Source: JACCTU01 sp963700495 (lineage in GTDB: Bacteria; Actinomycetota; Thermoleophilia; Gaiellales; Gaiellaceae). From it: 64,000 nucleotides of DNA. Shown piece after piece: positions 17,662-27,669 of this stretch. Under the pieces are notes generated by a model, which was not told the origin of the DNA, did not search any database, and was given only the letters and a program-made list of their open reading frames with translations. Numbering within the stretch: position 1 is the stretch's first letter; each line of letters opens with the position of its first letter. Where the stretch lies: positions 62,001 to 126,000 of the forward strand of contig CAVOXT010000002.1 in assembly GCA_963700495.1 (NCBI GenBank), in the 5' to 3' direction. The translations under genes and the position numbers were made by a program.

Positions 17662-18624
17662 TCATCCAGGAGCGCGAGCGTCCGCTCGGCGGCCTCGGAG
17701 CGCTCGTGGACGGAGGTTATGCCGGTCTAACCCTTCCCTGACGACGCCGGCGTTCGACTGCTGACTGGTTGCGGAACCTTCACGTTCCAGGCGAGCCCGA
17801 GCTTCTGCGAGCAGCCGAATGACGAGCGCGGTCAGGTCGGGTTGGCGAAGGCTCATCCCGTGGTACGCCATGCTCGGGAACGCGTGGTGGTTGTTGTGCC
17901 ACCCTTCGCCCAGGCCGATCGTGCCCATCAGCCAGTTATTACGGCTTTCGTCCCCGGTGTCAAACGGCTGCTTGCCGAACACGTGGCAAACGGAGTTGAC
18001 CGCGAAGGTCAGGTGGTTGCCGACCGCGATCCGGACGAGCCCGCCCCAGAGCAGACCGCGCCAGCCGGCGATGGCGTACGGGATCGCGAGCCCGAGCAGG
18101 ACCCAGACCATGTTCGTCCGGTCGATGAAGACGACGAGCGGATCGTTGAGGAGCCGCTTGCAGTAGCGCTCGCGCTCGGCCGGCGTCGGCTTGAGGATCC
18201 AGCCCACGTGCGCGTGGAAGAAGCCTTCGACGGGTGAGTGCGGGTCGCCCTCGCGGTCGGATGCGGCGTGATGCTTGAGGTGCCAGGCGGTCCAGTTGAT
18301 CACCTTCCCCTGGACCGCCATCGCGCCGAGGGCGAGGAAGGTGCCCCTGACGATCGGGCCGGTCTCGAAGCTGCGATGCGTCACCAGCCGGTGGTAGCCG
18401 ATCGTCGTGCCGAGACCGGTGATCACGTACATGCCGACGAGAAGCGCCACGTCCGTCCAGTCGACGAGGCTGTTCCAGAGGATCCACATCGCGTACCCCG
18501 TTGCTGCCAGGGGGAGCACGAGCCCGATGACGAGCACCATGCGGTAGACGGAACGCGGGATCCGGTGCTCGAAGACCTTGAGCACGACCGCAGAGGCGAC
18601 GACGGCGAGGATCAGCCACTTCAT
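17662..18624 (-). CDS. Membrane fatty acid (acyl-CoA/acyl-lipid) desaturase
   Basis: 320 residues, ATG at 18624. Hydrophobic segments at about 2-15, 30-50 and 60-80 flank three histidine boxes: GYHRLVTHRSF (HxxxxH), WHLKHHAASD (HxxHH), and EGWHNNHHAFP (HxxHH), the di-iron ligands of delta-9-type desaturases. The product would be a monounsaturated fatty acyl chain in the cytoplasmic membrane. The last 40 residues overlap the start region of the downstream CFA gene and look less conserved, so the true 3' end could be disturbed. Confidence 0.92.
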   Translation of the reverse strand: MKWLILAVVASAVVLKVFEHRIPRSVYRMVLVIGLVLPLAATGYAMWILWNSLVDWTDVALLVGMYVITGLGTTIGYHRLVTHRSFETGPIVRGTFLALGAMAVQGKVINWTAWHLKHHAASDREGDPHSPVEGFFHAHVGWILKPTPAERERYCKRLLNDPLVVFIDRTNMVWVLLGLAIPYAIAGWRGLLWGGLVRIAVGNHLTFAVNSVCHVFGKQPFDTGDESRNNWLMGTIGLGEGWHNNHHAFPSMAYHGMSLRQPDLTALVIRLLAEARARLEREGSATSQQSNAGVVREGLDRHNLRPRALRGRRADARAPG

Positions 18625-18824
18625 CGGGCGCGGATCCTAACCGTCGTGTCGTTCCCGGCCAACCGAACCCGGCCCCTCATCTCGGGGAAGACGCCGGCCC
18701 AGCCCATCTCGAACTCCGGCAGGGTGAGGCTGACGGCCGACACCTTCGATCTCTGCGTTCCCGTCGCGGACAACGCGAAACTCAAGCACGTCGCCGCGCG
18801 GCGGCCAAACACACGGACGGCCGG

Positions 18825-21033
18825 CTAGAGGCCGACGATGTCGTCGGGGCGGACGGGGACGCGCGCGAGCTCGCGTCCCGTCGCGTCGCGGAGCGCCGAG
18901 ACGATCGCGGCGGTCGAGACGACCGTCGGCGGCTCGCCGACGCCCTTGACCCCGTAGGGCGCGCTCGGCTCGGGGACCTCGACGAGCACCGACTCGACCG
19001 GCGGCATGTCGAGCGTCGTCGGGATCAGGTAGTCGGTGAAGCTCGCGTTCGTGATCAGCCCGTCGCGCGTCTGGATCTCCTCCATGAGCGCGAGCCCGAG
19101 GCCCTGCGCCGTGCCGCCCTCGATCTGACCCTCGACGGCGTGCGGGTTGATCGCCTTGCCGACGTCCTGCGCCGTGCCGATCCAGACGACGCGCGTCAGC
19201 CCGAGCTCGACGTCGACCTCTGCGACGACACGCATCGCCGCGCAGGCGAACGCGACGTGCGAGCGCTCGCCCGTGGTCTGGCCCGTCTCGGGATCGAGCG
19301 GGCTCGTGCGCGGGTGGCGATAGATCCGCTCGACGTCGACCTCGCCGCCCGGTCCGCTCCCGCTCCTCGAGCGCAGCGCGGCAGGCGAGCTGCACCGCGC
19401 CCGCGGCCATCCACGTCATGCGCGAGGCCGAGGCCGATCCCGCCGAGCCGACGGACGCCGTCGTGTGCGGCGCGAGCACGACGTCGTCGGTGCCGAGCTC
19501 GGTGCGCGCGACCTGGAGGATCACGTTCGTGACGCCCTGGCCGACCTCGGCCGCGGCGCAGTGCACCTCCGCGCCCCCGTCCGCGCGCAGCCGCACGCGC
19601 GCAGCGCAGTAGTCGTCGAAGCCCTCCGAGTAGCAGATGTTCTTGAAGCCGACCGCGAAGCCGACGCCGCGCCGGACGCCCTCGCCGCGGGTCGTGTTCC
19701 CGGCGCCGCCGGGGAGCCGGATCGGGTCGCGCGGGAGCTCCTCGGGCTCGGGTACCGGAAGCTCCGCCGCACGCCGGATCACCTCGGCGACGGGGAGCGA
19801 CCCGTCGATCCGCTGGCCGGTCGGCAGGACGTCGCCGGGCGCGAGCGCGTTCCGGAGGCGGAGCTCGACCGGGTCGATCTCGAGCGCGACGGCGAGCTTG
19901 TCCATCTGCGCCTCGGCCGCGAAGCACGTCTGCACGGCGCCGAAGCCGCGCATCGCGCCGCAGGGCGGGTTGTTCGTGTAGACGCAGGTCGACTCGAGCA
20001 GAGCGTTCGGGACCGCGTACGGCCCGCACGCGAACGACGCCGCGTTCGATGTCACGGCGGTCGAGCTCGACGCGTACGCGCCGCCGTCGAGGAGGATCCG
20101 CATGCGGACGCAGACGAGGCGCCCGTCGCGGTTCGCCCGGTGCTCGGCCCAGATCCGCGCCGGGTGACGGTGCACGTGCCCGACGAACGACTCCTCGCGC
20201 GAGTAGACCATCTTCACCGGCCGGCTCGTGTGCAGCGCGAGCAGCGCGCTGTGGATCTGCATCGAGAGGTCCTCGCGGCCGCCGAACGCGCCGCCGACGC
20301 CGGCGAGGTGGATCCGCACCTGCTCGGGCTCGAGGTCGAGGCACGGCGCGACCTGGTCGCGGTCGACGTGCAGCCACTGCGTCGCGACGTAGATGTCGAC
20401 ACCGCCCTCGCCGTCCGGCACCGCCAGTCCCGACTCCGGGCCGAGGAAGGCCTGGTCCTGGATCCCGAGCTCGTACTCGCCGGAGACCGAGACGTCGCCG
20501 GCGGCGTCGGGGTCGCCGTGGCGGATCACGAGCCAGCGGACGACGTTCGGGCGCGGATCGTCGCGGTAGCCGTGCCCGTCCGTCCGCGCTGGTCGTGGAT
20601 CGGCTCCTGCTCCAGCGCGCGCTCCGGGTCGACGACCGGCTCGAGCGGCTCGTACTCGACGCGGATCCGCTCGGCCGCGCGGCGCGCCTGCTCGGGATGC
20701 TCGGCTGCGACGAGCGCGACCGGCTCGCCGAAGTAGCGGACGCGGTCGAACGCGAGCACCGGCTGGTCCGGGAACTCGAGCCCGTAGCGCTTCTGTCCCG
20801 GGACGTCCTCGTGCGTGAGCACCGCGTGGACGCCGGGCGAAGTCGAGCGCCTCGCCGAGGTCGATCTCGACGATCCTCGCGTGCGCGTGCGGGCTGCGCA
20901 GTGTGTGCCCCCAGAGCATCCCGGCGGCGAAGAGGTCGCTCGAGTAGGCGAACTCGCCCGTCGTCTTCGGGATCCCGTCGACGCGCTGGACGATCTCGCC
21001 GACGCGGCCGAGCTTCAGAGCGCTGGCTCTCAT
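18825..21033 (-). CDS. Xanthine dehydrogenase, molybdopterin-binding large subunit (three frameshifts)
   Basis: Starts at the ATG at 21033, overlapping the iron-sulfur subunit stop (ATGA), with VGEIVQRVDGIPKTTGEFAYSSDL. The frame moves at about 20835 (extra base in a GGG/CCC run), 20595 and 19360. The pieces join into one protein: LTHEDVPGQKRYGLEF, FLGPESGLA, LAGVGGAFGGRED, GGAYASSSTAVTSNA, NNPPCGAMRGFGAVQ, VGQGVTNVILQVA, and the end INPHAVEGQIEGGTAQGLG...PYGVKGVGEPPTV. These are the molybdenum-cofactor and active-site loops of XDH (with the final GVGE glutamate). It oxidises hypoxanthine/xanthine to urate as part of a B-C-A operon. Confidence 0.85.
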
Positions 21034-21482
21034 TGCGCGGCCAGCCGGACCGCGTCGAAGATCTTCGCGTAGCCGGTGCAGCGGCAGAGGTTGCCCGAGA
21101 GCGCCTCGCGGATCTCGTCGTCGTTCGGGTTCGCGTTGTGCGCGAGCAGGTCGGCGGTCGCGACGACGAGGCCGGGCGTGCAGAACCCGCACTGCACGGC
21201 GCCGGCCTCGACGAACGCCTCCTGCACGCGGTGCAGCTCGCCGTTCTCCGCGAGGCCTTCGACCGTGACGACGTCGTGCCCGTCGGCCTGCGCGGCGAGC
21301 ACGAGACACGCGCAGACGAGCGTGCCGTCGAGGAGCACGGAGCACGAGCCGCACTCGCCCTGCTCGCACGCGTTCTTCGAACCCGGGAGCCCGAGCCGCT
21401 CGCGCAGCGCGAAGAGCAGGCTCTCGCCCTCCCAGACGTCGGCCTCGCGCGGCTCGCCGTTGACGGTGAGCTCGATCTTCAT
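21030..21482 (-). CDS. Xanthine dehydrogenase, 2Fe-2S subunit
   Basis: An intact 150-residue protein from the ATG at 21482 (MKIELTVNGEPREADV). The plant-type [2Fe-2S] site is NACEQGECGSCSVLLDG...VCAC near residues 42-64, and the second cluster is CGFCTPGLVV ... GNLCRCTGYAKI near 103-140. It carries electrons from the molybdenum subunit to the FAD subunit. It lies between the two other subunit genes with stop/start overlaps on both sides. Confidence 0.93.
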   Translation of the reverse strand: MKIELTVNGEPREADVWEGESLLFALRERLGLPGSKNACEQGECGSCSVLLDGTLVCACLVLAAQADGHDVVTVEGLAENGELHRVQEAFVEAGAVQCGFCTPGLVVATADLLAHNANPNDDEIREALSGNLCRCTGYAKIFDAVRLAAQ

Positions 21483-22271
21483 GCGAGACACCGTCGAGCG
21501 CACGCTTCGTCAGGACGCGCAGCGCGTGCCGGCGGTACGCGGCCGTCCCGCGGACGTCGTCGATCGGGCTCGCGGCCTCGGCGACGCGATCCGGAAACGA
21601 CTCGACCTCGTCCACGCCCTGCGCGCACGAGCGTCGGCACCGGGACCCGCGGAGCCGAAGGCGGCGCGGAGCTCGTCGCGCTCGACGCGCAGCGCGAGCG
21701 ACACGACCGCGATCACCATCGCGTTGCGCGGCCCGACCTTCATGAACGTCTCGCCGGCCGGACGCGACGGGCGAGCACCACGGCGACGATCAGCTCGTCG
21801 TCCGCGAGGACGTTCCGCTTCGGCCCGACGACGAAGTCCTGCGAGCGCGACGCGTGCGCTCGCCGCGCACGCTCGCGAGCTCGACGTCCGTCTCCGCGAC
21901 GAGCAGCGGCGGCAGCGCGTCCCCGGCCGGCGACGCGGTGCCGAGGTTGCCGCCGATCGTGCCGCGGTTCCGGATCTGCGGCGAGCCGACCGTGCGCGAC
22001 GCTTCGGCGAGGGCCGGCAGCAGGCTCGGCGAGCGGCTCCTCCATCGCCTCGGCGTACGTCAGCCCGGCGCCGAGCCGGAGCGTCCCGTTCTCGCGCGAC
22101 CAGCCGCGCAGCTCGGGCACTTCGTTCAGGTTCAGCAGGGTCGGCGGGCGCAGCCGGTCGAAGTTGAGCCCGACCATCACGTCCGTGCCGCCCGGGATCG
22201 GAACGGCGTCCGGGCGCTCCGCCTTCAGCCGCAGCGCCTCCGTCGAGCGACTGCGGACTGAGGACGTCCAC
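21479..22271 (-). CDS. Xanthine dehydrogenase, FAD-binding medium subunit (heavily frameshifted)
   Basis: Starts at GTG 22271 (VDVLSPQSLD...). Across several frames one CO-dehydrogenase-flavoprotein-like subunit can be followed: PGGTDVMVGLNFDRLRPPTLL, LRLGAGLTYAEAM, IRNRGTIGGNLGTASPAGD, RSQDFVVGPKRNVL, FMKVGPRNAMVIAVVSLAL, and the end SPIDDVRGTAAYRRHALRVL. Shifts lie near 22232 (an extra base in the GGAGG/CCTCC stretch), 22030, 21865, 21770, 21620 and before the end. Conserved motifs survive in every piece, which favours sequence error over decay. It transfers electrons from the Fe-S subunit to NAD+ or another acceptor. Confidence 0.78.
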
Positions 22272-22300
22272 GGCGTCTAAGGGTAGTACGTTAGGCGCGT

Positions 22301-23999
22301 ATGCCCGACCTGGCGCGCCGCCTAGCCGTCGCCCGCGGGGACGAGCCTGCCGACCTCGTCGTGCGCGGCGGCCGCGTGCTCTCCGTGTTCACGCGCGAGT
22401 GGCTCGAGGTCGACGTCGCCGTCGTCGACGGGTTCGTCGCCGGCCTCGGCGACTACGAAGGGCGCGAGACGCTCGACGCATCGGGCCGCTACGTCGTGCC
22501 CGGCTTCATCGACGCGCACATGCACCTCGAGTCGTCGAAGCTGCTGGTGGACGAGTTCGCGCGCCTCGTGCTCCCGCTCGGCACGACGGCCGTCGTCGCC
22601 GACCCGCACGAGATCGCGAACGTGCTCGGCACCGACGGCGTGCACTGGCTGCTCGACGCGTGCGACGACCTGCCGCTCGACGTGTTCTTCATGGCGTCGT
22701 CGTGCGTCCCCGCGTCGCAGCTTCGAGTCGCCGCGGCGCGAGCTGACGCACGGGCGACCTCGAAGGGCCTGCTCCGGCGGCGGCGCGTGCTCGGGCTCGC
22801 CGAGATGATGAACTTCCCCGGCGTCATCGCCGGCGACGAGCGCGAGCTCGAGAAGCTCGCGGCTCGACGGCGCGTCGCACGTCGACGGCCACGCGCCGGG
22901 CGTCCTCGGAAAGCGGCTCAACGCCTACGCGGCCGCCGGCATCCGCTCCGACCACGAGGCGTACACGGCGGAGGAAGGGCGGCGAGCGGCTCCGCGCGGG
23001 GATGTGGCTCCTGATCCGCGAGGCGTCCGACGGCGCGGAACCTCGAAGCGCTGCTGCCGCTCGTCCGTGAGTTCGGGCCGGCTCGGATCGCGTTCTGCAC
23101 CGACGACCGCGAGCCCGAGCACATCGTCGACGAGGGCCACGTGAACTCGATGGTGCGCGCGAGCGTCGCGCAGGGGATCGCCCCCGAGGACGCGCTCGTG
23201 ATGGCCTCGCACAACGCGGCCACATGGCACGGGCTCACGCAGCTGGGAGCGATCGCGCCCGGGTATCAGGCCGATCTGCTCGTGCTGCCCGACCTCGAGC
23301 GGTTCGAGCCGGAGCGCGTCCTCAAGCGCGGGCGACCCGTCGGCGAGTTCGCGAGCCCGCAGGTCCCGGAGTGGGTCAAGCACACGGTCCGCGTCGCGCC
23401 GATGACTCCTGCCCGACTTCGACCTCCGCTCCACAGGAGGCCCGGTCCGCGTGATCGGCGTCGTCCCCGATCAGATCGTGACCGACTCGCTCGTCGAGGA
23501 GCCGACCATGCGCGACGGCAGCATCGCGACGGACCCCGAGCGCGACCTCGCGAAGATCGCGGTCGTCGAGCGCCACCTCGGGACGGGACGCATCGGGCTC
23601 GGCCTCGTCCGCGGCTTCGGGCTCCGCCAGGGCGCGCTCGCGTCGACGATCGCGCACGACGCGCACAACATCGTCGTCGTCGGGGCGAGCGACCGCGATC
23701 TGCACCGCGCGGTCGAGCGGCTCGTCGAGCTCGGCGGCGGCATCGTCGTCGTGTCCGAGGGGAGCGTGCGCGCGGAGCTGCCGCTTCCCGTCGCAGGCCT
23801 GCTGTCCGACCTGCGGCTCGACGAGGTCGTCAGGGCGAGCCGGGCGTGCGTCGAGGCTGCGCGCGCGCTCGGGTGCACGCTTCCTTCGCCCTTCCAGTCG
23901 CTCGCGTTTCTCGCGCTGTCGGTCATCCCGAGCCTGAAGATCACCGACCGGGGCCTCGTCGACGTCGACCGCTTCGAGCTGGTGCCGCTCGAGGTGTGA
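22301..23999 (+). CDS. ade: Adenine deaminase (several frameshifts)
   Basis: Divergent from the xdh operon. The ATG at 22301 opens DLVVRGGRVLSVFTREWLEVDVAVVDG and the metal-binding signature VPGFIDAHMHLESSKLL, then TTAVVADPHEIANVLG, LGLAEMMNFPGVIAGD, FCTDDREPEHIVDEGHV, MASHNAATWHGL, and the C-terminal domain DGSIATDPERDLAKIAVVERHLG ... IAHDAHNIVVVG ... SPFQSLAFLALSVIPSLKIT. This is the full adenine deaminase (Ade) order. Shifts are seen near 22717, 22753, 22870, 22985, 23035 and 23402. The enzyme converts adenine to hypoxanthine, feeding xanthine dehydrogenase. It overlaps the next amidohydrolase by four bases. Confidence 0.85.
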
Positions 24000-25331
24000 G
24001 CACGCTCTTCGCCAACGCGCACGTCGTCACGATGGACGACAACGGGACCGAGCACGCAGGCGGCTGGCTGCTCGTCGAGGACGGGTTCGTCCGCGAGGTC
24101 GGCGGCGGTCCGGAGCCGGACGCGACGAGCGCGTCGACCTCGGCGGCGCCGTCGTCACGCCGGGCCTCGTCAACACGCACCACCACCTGTACCAGACGCT
24201 CACGCGCGCGCGGGCCCAGCAGGCCGACCTGTTCACGCTGGCTGCGCGAGCTCTATCCGGTCTGGGCGCGCGTCGACGCCGAGGCCGAGTACGCCGCCGC
24301 TCGCACCGGGCTCGCCGAGCTCGCGCTGTCCGGTTGCACGACGGTGTTCGACCACCACTACGTCTTCCCGCGCGGGCGGCAGGGGCTCGTCGAGGCCGAG
24401 GTGCAGGCGGCCCGTGAGCTCGGCGTCCGGATCGTCGCGTCGCGCGGCTCGATGGATCTCGGCGAGTCCGACGGCGGGCTGCCGCCGGACGAGCTGGTCG
24501 AGGACCTGGACGCTGTGCTCGCGGACACCGAGCGGCTCGCGGGGGAGCTCCACGAGGCCGGCCCGGGCGCGCGCGTCCAGCTCGCGGTCGCGCCGTGCTC
24601 GCCGTTCTCGGTCACCGGCCGGCTGATGGAGGAGTCCGCCGCGCTCGCGCGCCGGCTCGGCCTGCCGCTCCACACGCACCTCGCGGAGACGGTCGAGGAG
24701 GACGACTACTGCCGCGAGCTCTACGGCTGCTCGCCCGTCGAGTACCTGGAGCGGCTCGGCTGGCTCGCCGGCGACGTCTGGTGCGCGCACTGCGTGCACA
24801 TCGGCGACGCCGACGTCGCGCCGCTTCGGGGAGACGGGCACCGGCGTCGCGCACTGCCCGACCTCGAACCTGCGTCTCGGCGCCGGTGTCGCACCCGTCC
24901 GCGAGCTCGTCGACGCGGGCGTCCGCGTCGGGCTCGGCGTCGACGGATCCGCGTCGAACGAGCGGAGCGACCTGTTCCTCGAGGTGAAGCAGGCGCTGCT
25001 CGTCGCGCGCGGGCGGGGCGGGCCGGATGCGCTCACGGTGCGCGACGCGCTCGCGCTCGGCACGCGCGGCGGCGCCGCCGTCCTCGGCCGTGACGACATC
25101 GGCTCGCTCGAGCCGGGGAAGTGCGCCGACTTCGCCGTCTGGAACGTCGACGGGCTCGAGCTCGGCGGCGCCGAGGACCTCGTCGCCGGGCTCGTGCTCT
25201 CCGCGCCGCACCGGGTCGACCGTCTGATCGTCGGCGGCGACGAGGTCGTGCGCGACGGCCGGCTCGTGCGGGCCGACGAGGACGAGATCGCTCGCGAGCA
25301 CCGGCTGCAGGCGAGAAGATTCGCCGCATGA
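23996..25331 (+). CDS. Amidohydrolase, 8-oxoguanine/guanine deaminase-like (frameshifted)
   Basis: Starts at GTG 23996 inside the adenine deaminase stop. Pieces from three frames give VSTLFANAHVVTMDDNGTEHAGGWLLVEDG, TPGLVNTHHHLYQTLTRARA (HxH metal site), LSGCTTVFDHHYVFPRG, GLPLHTHLAETVEEDDYC, DVWCAHCVHIGD, GVAHCPTSNLRLGAG, and VRVGLGVDGSASNERSDLF. The last motif and the HLAET pair are typical of 8-oxoguanine deaminase and AtzB/TrzN-like members of the cytosolic nucleobase amidohydrolases. Shifts lie near 24125, 24238 and 24828. In a purine cluster an oxidised or normal guanine base is the likely substrate. Confidence 0.8.
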
Positions 25332-25615
25332 CTCTCTCGACGCACGTCCTCGACACGGAGCGCGGACGGCCGGCGGCGGGCGTCCGCGTCGAGCTGTACC
25401 GGGGCGACGACCGGCTCGCGGATCAGACGACCGACGAGGACGGCCGCATCGCCGACCTCGCCCCGGGGCTCGACCCGGGCGTCTACCGGCTCGTCTTCCA
25501 CCCGGGGTCGCCGTTCTTCCGCCGCGTCGAGCTCGAGGTCGAGCTCGGCGACGGCCACAACCACGTCCCGCTCCTCGTCTCCTCCTACGCGTGCGTGACC
25601 TACCGCGGCAGCTGA
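25328..25615 (+). CDS. uraH: 5-hydroxyisourate hydrolase
   Basis: An intact 95-residue transthyretin-like protein, ATG overlapping the previous stop. It has the N-terminal signature TLSTHVLDTERGRPAAGV and the invariant C-terminal tetrapeptide YRGS, with the catalytic His in STHVLDT and the PLLVSSYACVTYRGS end strand. Length is somewhat short of the usual 105-115 residues because loops are trimmed. It hydrolyses 5-hydroxyisourate, the product of urate oxidation, to OHCU, the substrate of the next gene. Confidence 0.95.
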   Translation: MTLSTHVLDTERGRPAAGVRVELYRGDDRLADQTTDEDGRIADLAPGLDPGVYRLVFHPGSPFFRRVELEVELGDGHNHVPLLVSSYACVTYRGS

Positions 25616-25617
25616 CC

Positions 25618-26028
25618 GTGGACGAGCTCGCGGAGCTGTTCGAGGGCCGCACCCGTTTCGTCGAGCGCCTCGCGCAGCTCGAAGACCCACTCGACGCGGC
25701 CTCGGGCCTGATCGACCGGGTTCCCGAGGACGAGGTGGTCGAGGCGCTTGCAGCGCACCCTCCGATCGGCGGCAAGGGCCTCTCCGAACGCTCGGCGCAC
25801 GAGCAGGGCACGGACGACGACGCCGCCGTCGAGACCGAGCTCGCGTACCTGAACCAGGTCTACGAGGAGAAGTTCGGCTTCCGCTTCGTCGTCTTCGTCA
25901 ACCGGCGCCCGAGGCGCGAGATCCTCGAGGTCCTGCGCGAGCGGCTGGCGCGAACGCGTGAGGAGGAGCTCGACACGGCGATGCACGAGCTCGTCGCGAT
26001 CGCGCGCGACCGCTGGACGAACCCGTGA
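25618..26028 (+). CDS. uraD: 2-oxo-4-hydroxy-4-carboxy-5-ureidoimidazoline (OHCU) decarboxylase
   Basis: A protein of about 136 residues starting at GTG 25618, two bases after the uraH stop. It carries the catalytic motif AAHPPIGGK (His of HPxIG), then SxxEQ-like RSAHEQGT, and LNQVYEEKFGFRFVVFVNRR, the N-x-x-Y-x-x-K-F-G-F-x-F-V signature. It decarboxylates OHCU to S-allantoin. It completes a uraH-uraD pair just upstream of the urate oxidase gene. Confidence 0.94.
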   Translation: MDELAELFEGRTRFVERLAQLEDPLDAASGLIDRVPEDEVVEALAAHPPIGGKGLSERSAHEQGTDDDAAVETELAYLNQVYEEKFGFRFVVFVNRRPRREILEVLRERLARTREEELDTAMHELVAIARDRWTNP

Positions 26029-26051
26029 CTGTCGCTCGCCTTCGGCCCCTC

Positions 26052-26122
26052 CGTGGGGGAAACCAGGTTTCCCCCACGAGCCCCTTCTTCTTGTCTTGTG
26101 GGGGAACCTCCCGGTCCCCCAC
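26052..26122. repeat. Two adjacent related palindromes between uraD and puuD
   Basis: The first, at 26052-26078, is a perfect 13-base inverted repeat (CGTGGGGGAAACC and complement) around one A. The second, at 26098-26122, has the same GTGGGGGAA-CC arms with a single extra A around a short TCCC-type loop. They share the arm sequence, so they are copies of one palindromic unit about 20 bases apart. They sit just after the uraD stop and may be transcription terminators or copies of a dispersed REP-like element. Confidence 0.6.
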
Positions 26123-26156
26123 CCCCTCCACCCGCTCACGGGCTAAGAACTGGCCC

Positions 26157-27363
26157 ATGAGCGTTCTCCTCGACGCCTACGTCGTCGACTGGCTCGACCT
26201 GCTCATTCGCTGGCTCCACGTCGTTGCTGCGATCGTCTGGATCGGCACGTCGTTCTACTTCGTCGCGCTCGACAGCCATCTGCTCCCACCGCGGGACCGG
26301 CGCGACGGCGACGAGGGCATCGGCGGCGAGTCGTGGGAGATCCACGGCGGCGGCTTCTACCGCGTGCAGAAGTACCGCGTCGCGCCGGAGACGCTGCCCG
26401 AGCCCTTGCACTGGTACAAGTGGGAGGCGTACACGACCTGGCTGAGCGGCTTCGCGTTGCTCGTCGTCCTGTACTACGTCGACGCCGACACGTACCTCGT
26501 CGACCCCGCGGTCGCGGATCTCAGCACGCAGTCGGCGGTCGCACTCAGCCTCGCCCTGCTCGTGCTCTCGTGGTTCGTCTACGACGGACTCTGCCGGCTG
26601 CTCGGCAACCGCGAGCTGCTGCTCGCCGGCGCGCTCGTCGCCTTCGTGACGGTTTCGGCCTACGTGGTGAGCGAGCTGTTCAGCGCCCGCGCTCTGCCGA
26701 TTCAGCTCGGGGCGATGATCGGGACGATGATGGTCGGCAACGTCCTGTTCGTGATCATCCCGGGCCACTGGGAGCTGATCCGCGCGAAGCAGGCCGGGCG
26801 CGAGCCGGACCCGGTGCACGGGATCAAGGGCAAGCAGCGCTCGGTGCACAACAACTACCTGACGCTGCCCGTCGTCCTGGCGATGCTCGGGCCGCACTTT
26901 CCGTTTGCATTTGCAGGTGACAACGGGTGGCTCGTCCTCGTCGCGCTGATGCTGGTCGGCGCGTGGGTACGCCACTTCTTCAACCTGCGGCATCAGGGTC
27001 GAACGGTCTGGGCGATCCCGGTCACCGCGGCGCTCGCGGTCATCGCGATCGCCGTCGCGATCCGCCCGGACGACACCGCGACCGCGGACACCGGTGCCGC
27101 GGTGCCGTTCGCAGCGGTCGCGACGATCGTCGAGCAGCGATGCGCGACGTGCCACTCGGCGAGCGCCGACGAACGAGTCGTTCTCGACGGCGCCGCTGGG
27201 GATCATGTTCGACACGCCGGAGCAGATCCGCGCGCGTGCGGACGCGATCGACGAGCAGGCGGTGCGAACGAAGGCGATGCCGCTCGGGAACGTGACGGGG
27301 ATGACGGACTTGGAGCGCGAGCTACTCGGCCGCTGGATCGCGCAGGGCGCGCGCGTTCCTTAG
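26157..27363 (+). CDS. puuD: Urate oxidase/hydroxylase PuuD, membrane-bound, with C-terminal cytochrome c domain (one frameshift)
   Basis: Starts at ATG 26157 (MSVLLDAYVVDWLDLLIRW). Residues 15-310 contain eight or so membrane helices with HVVAAIVWIGTSFYFVALD, IHGGGFYRVQKYRVAPETLP, LHWYKWEAYTTWLSGF, and IPGHWELIRAKQAG, all PuuD (DUF989) features. The cytochrome c motif RCATCH occurs near residue 330. At about 27165 the frame shifts; the other frame supplies PTNESFSTAPLGIMFDTPEQI to the stop at 27363. PuuD oxidises urate to 5-hydroxyisourate, passing electrons through the haem to the respiratory chain, and so links xanthine dehydrogenase to uraH/uraD. Confidence 0.88.
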
Positions 27364-27405
27364 CTTCCGGACCGACCGAGAAATACCCAATCTTCACGAC
27401 AAGAC

Positions 27406-27418
27406 CAATATCGTATTG
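27406..27418. promoter_or_regulatory. Possible operator palindrome upstream of vapBC
   Basis: CAATA-TCG-TATTG is a five-base inverted repeat with a three-base centre in an unusually A/T-rich stretch just before the antitoxin start. Toxin-antitoxin operons of this type are autoregulated by the AbrB-like antitoxin binding such palindromes near the promoter. The assignment rests on position and symmetry only. Confidence 0.35.
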
Positions 27419-27669
27419 TGATAACCTATCCTCATGAAGCAACACCGAATCACGCAGGGTGGCCAGTTTCACTACCAGCTGCTGTGCGGAGGCGATGGGG
27501 CACTTCGACTGTCGGTATCGAGGATCTCGGCGATTCCGTCGTGGTCAGGCCGCTGCCCGACGATCCGATCGCGGCCGCCCGCGGTGCGCTGCAAGGACGC
27601 ATCGGCTCGATCGCCGAACTTCGCGCCAAGGCGCGAAAGGATGAGGGAAGCGCCGAAGGCCGGCGTTGA
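27418..27669 (+). CDS. VapB-type antitoxin, AbrB/SpoVT DNA-binding domain (start region frameshifted)
   Basis: The frame from GTG 27418 yields PVSLPAAVRRRWGTSTVGIEDLGDSVVVRPLPDDPIAAARG, a normal swapped-hairpin AbrB domain followed by the toxin-binding tail. The natural start seems to be ATG 27434 (MKQHRITQGGQ) in another frame; inserting one G after CAG at about 27464 joins ITQGGQ to VSLPAAV. So either a one-base deletion exists or the shorter GTG form is used. It overlaps the PIN toxin start, as usual for TA pairs, and would neutralise the toxin and repress the operon. Confidence 0.75.
   Translation: MITYPHEATPNHAGWPVSLPAAVRRRWGTSTVGIEDLGDSVVVRPLPDDPIAAARGALQGRIGSIAELRAKARKDEGSAEGRR

Noticed and set aside
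18625..18834. Possible small minus-strand gene between desaturase and xanthine dehydrogenase
   Set aside because: A 63-residue frame exists but has no ribosome-binding site and no recognisable domain; the stretch is left as intergenic.
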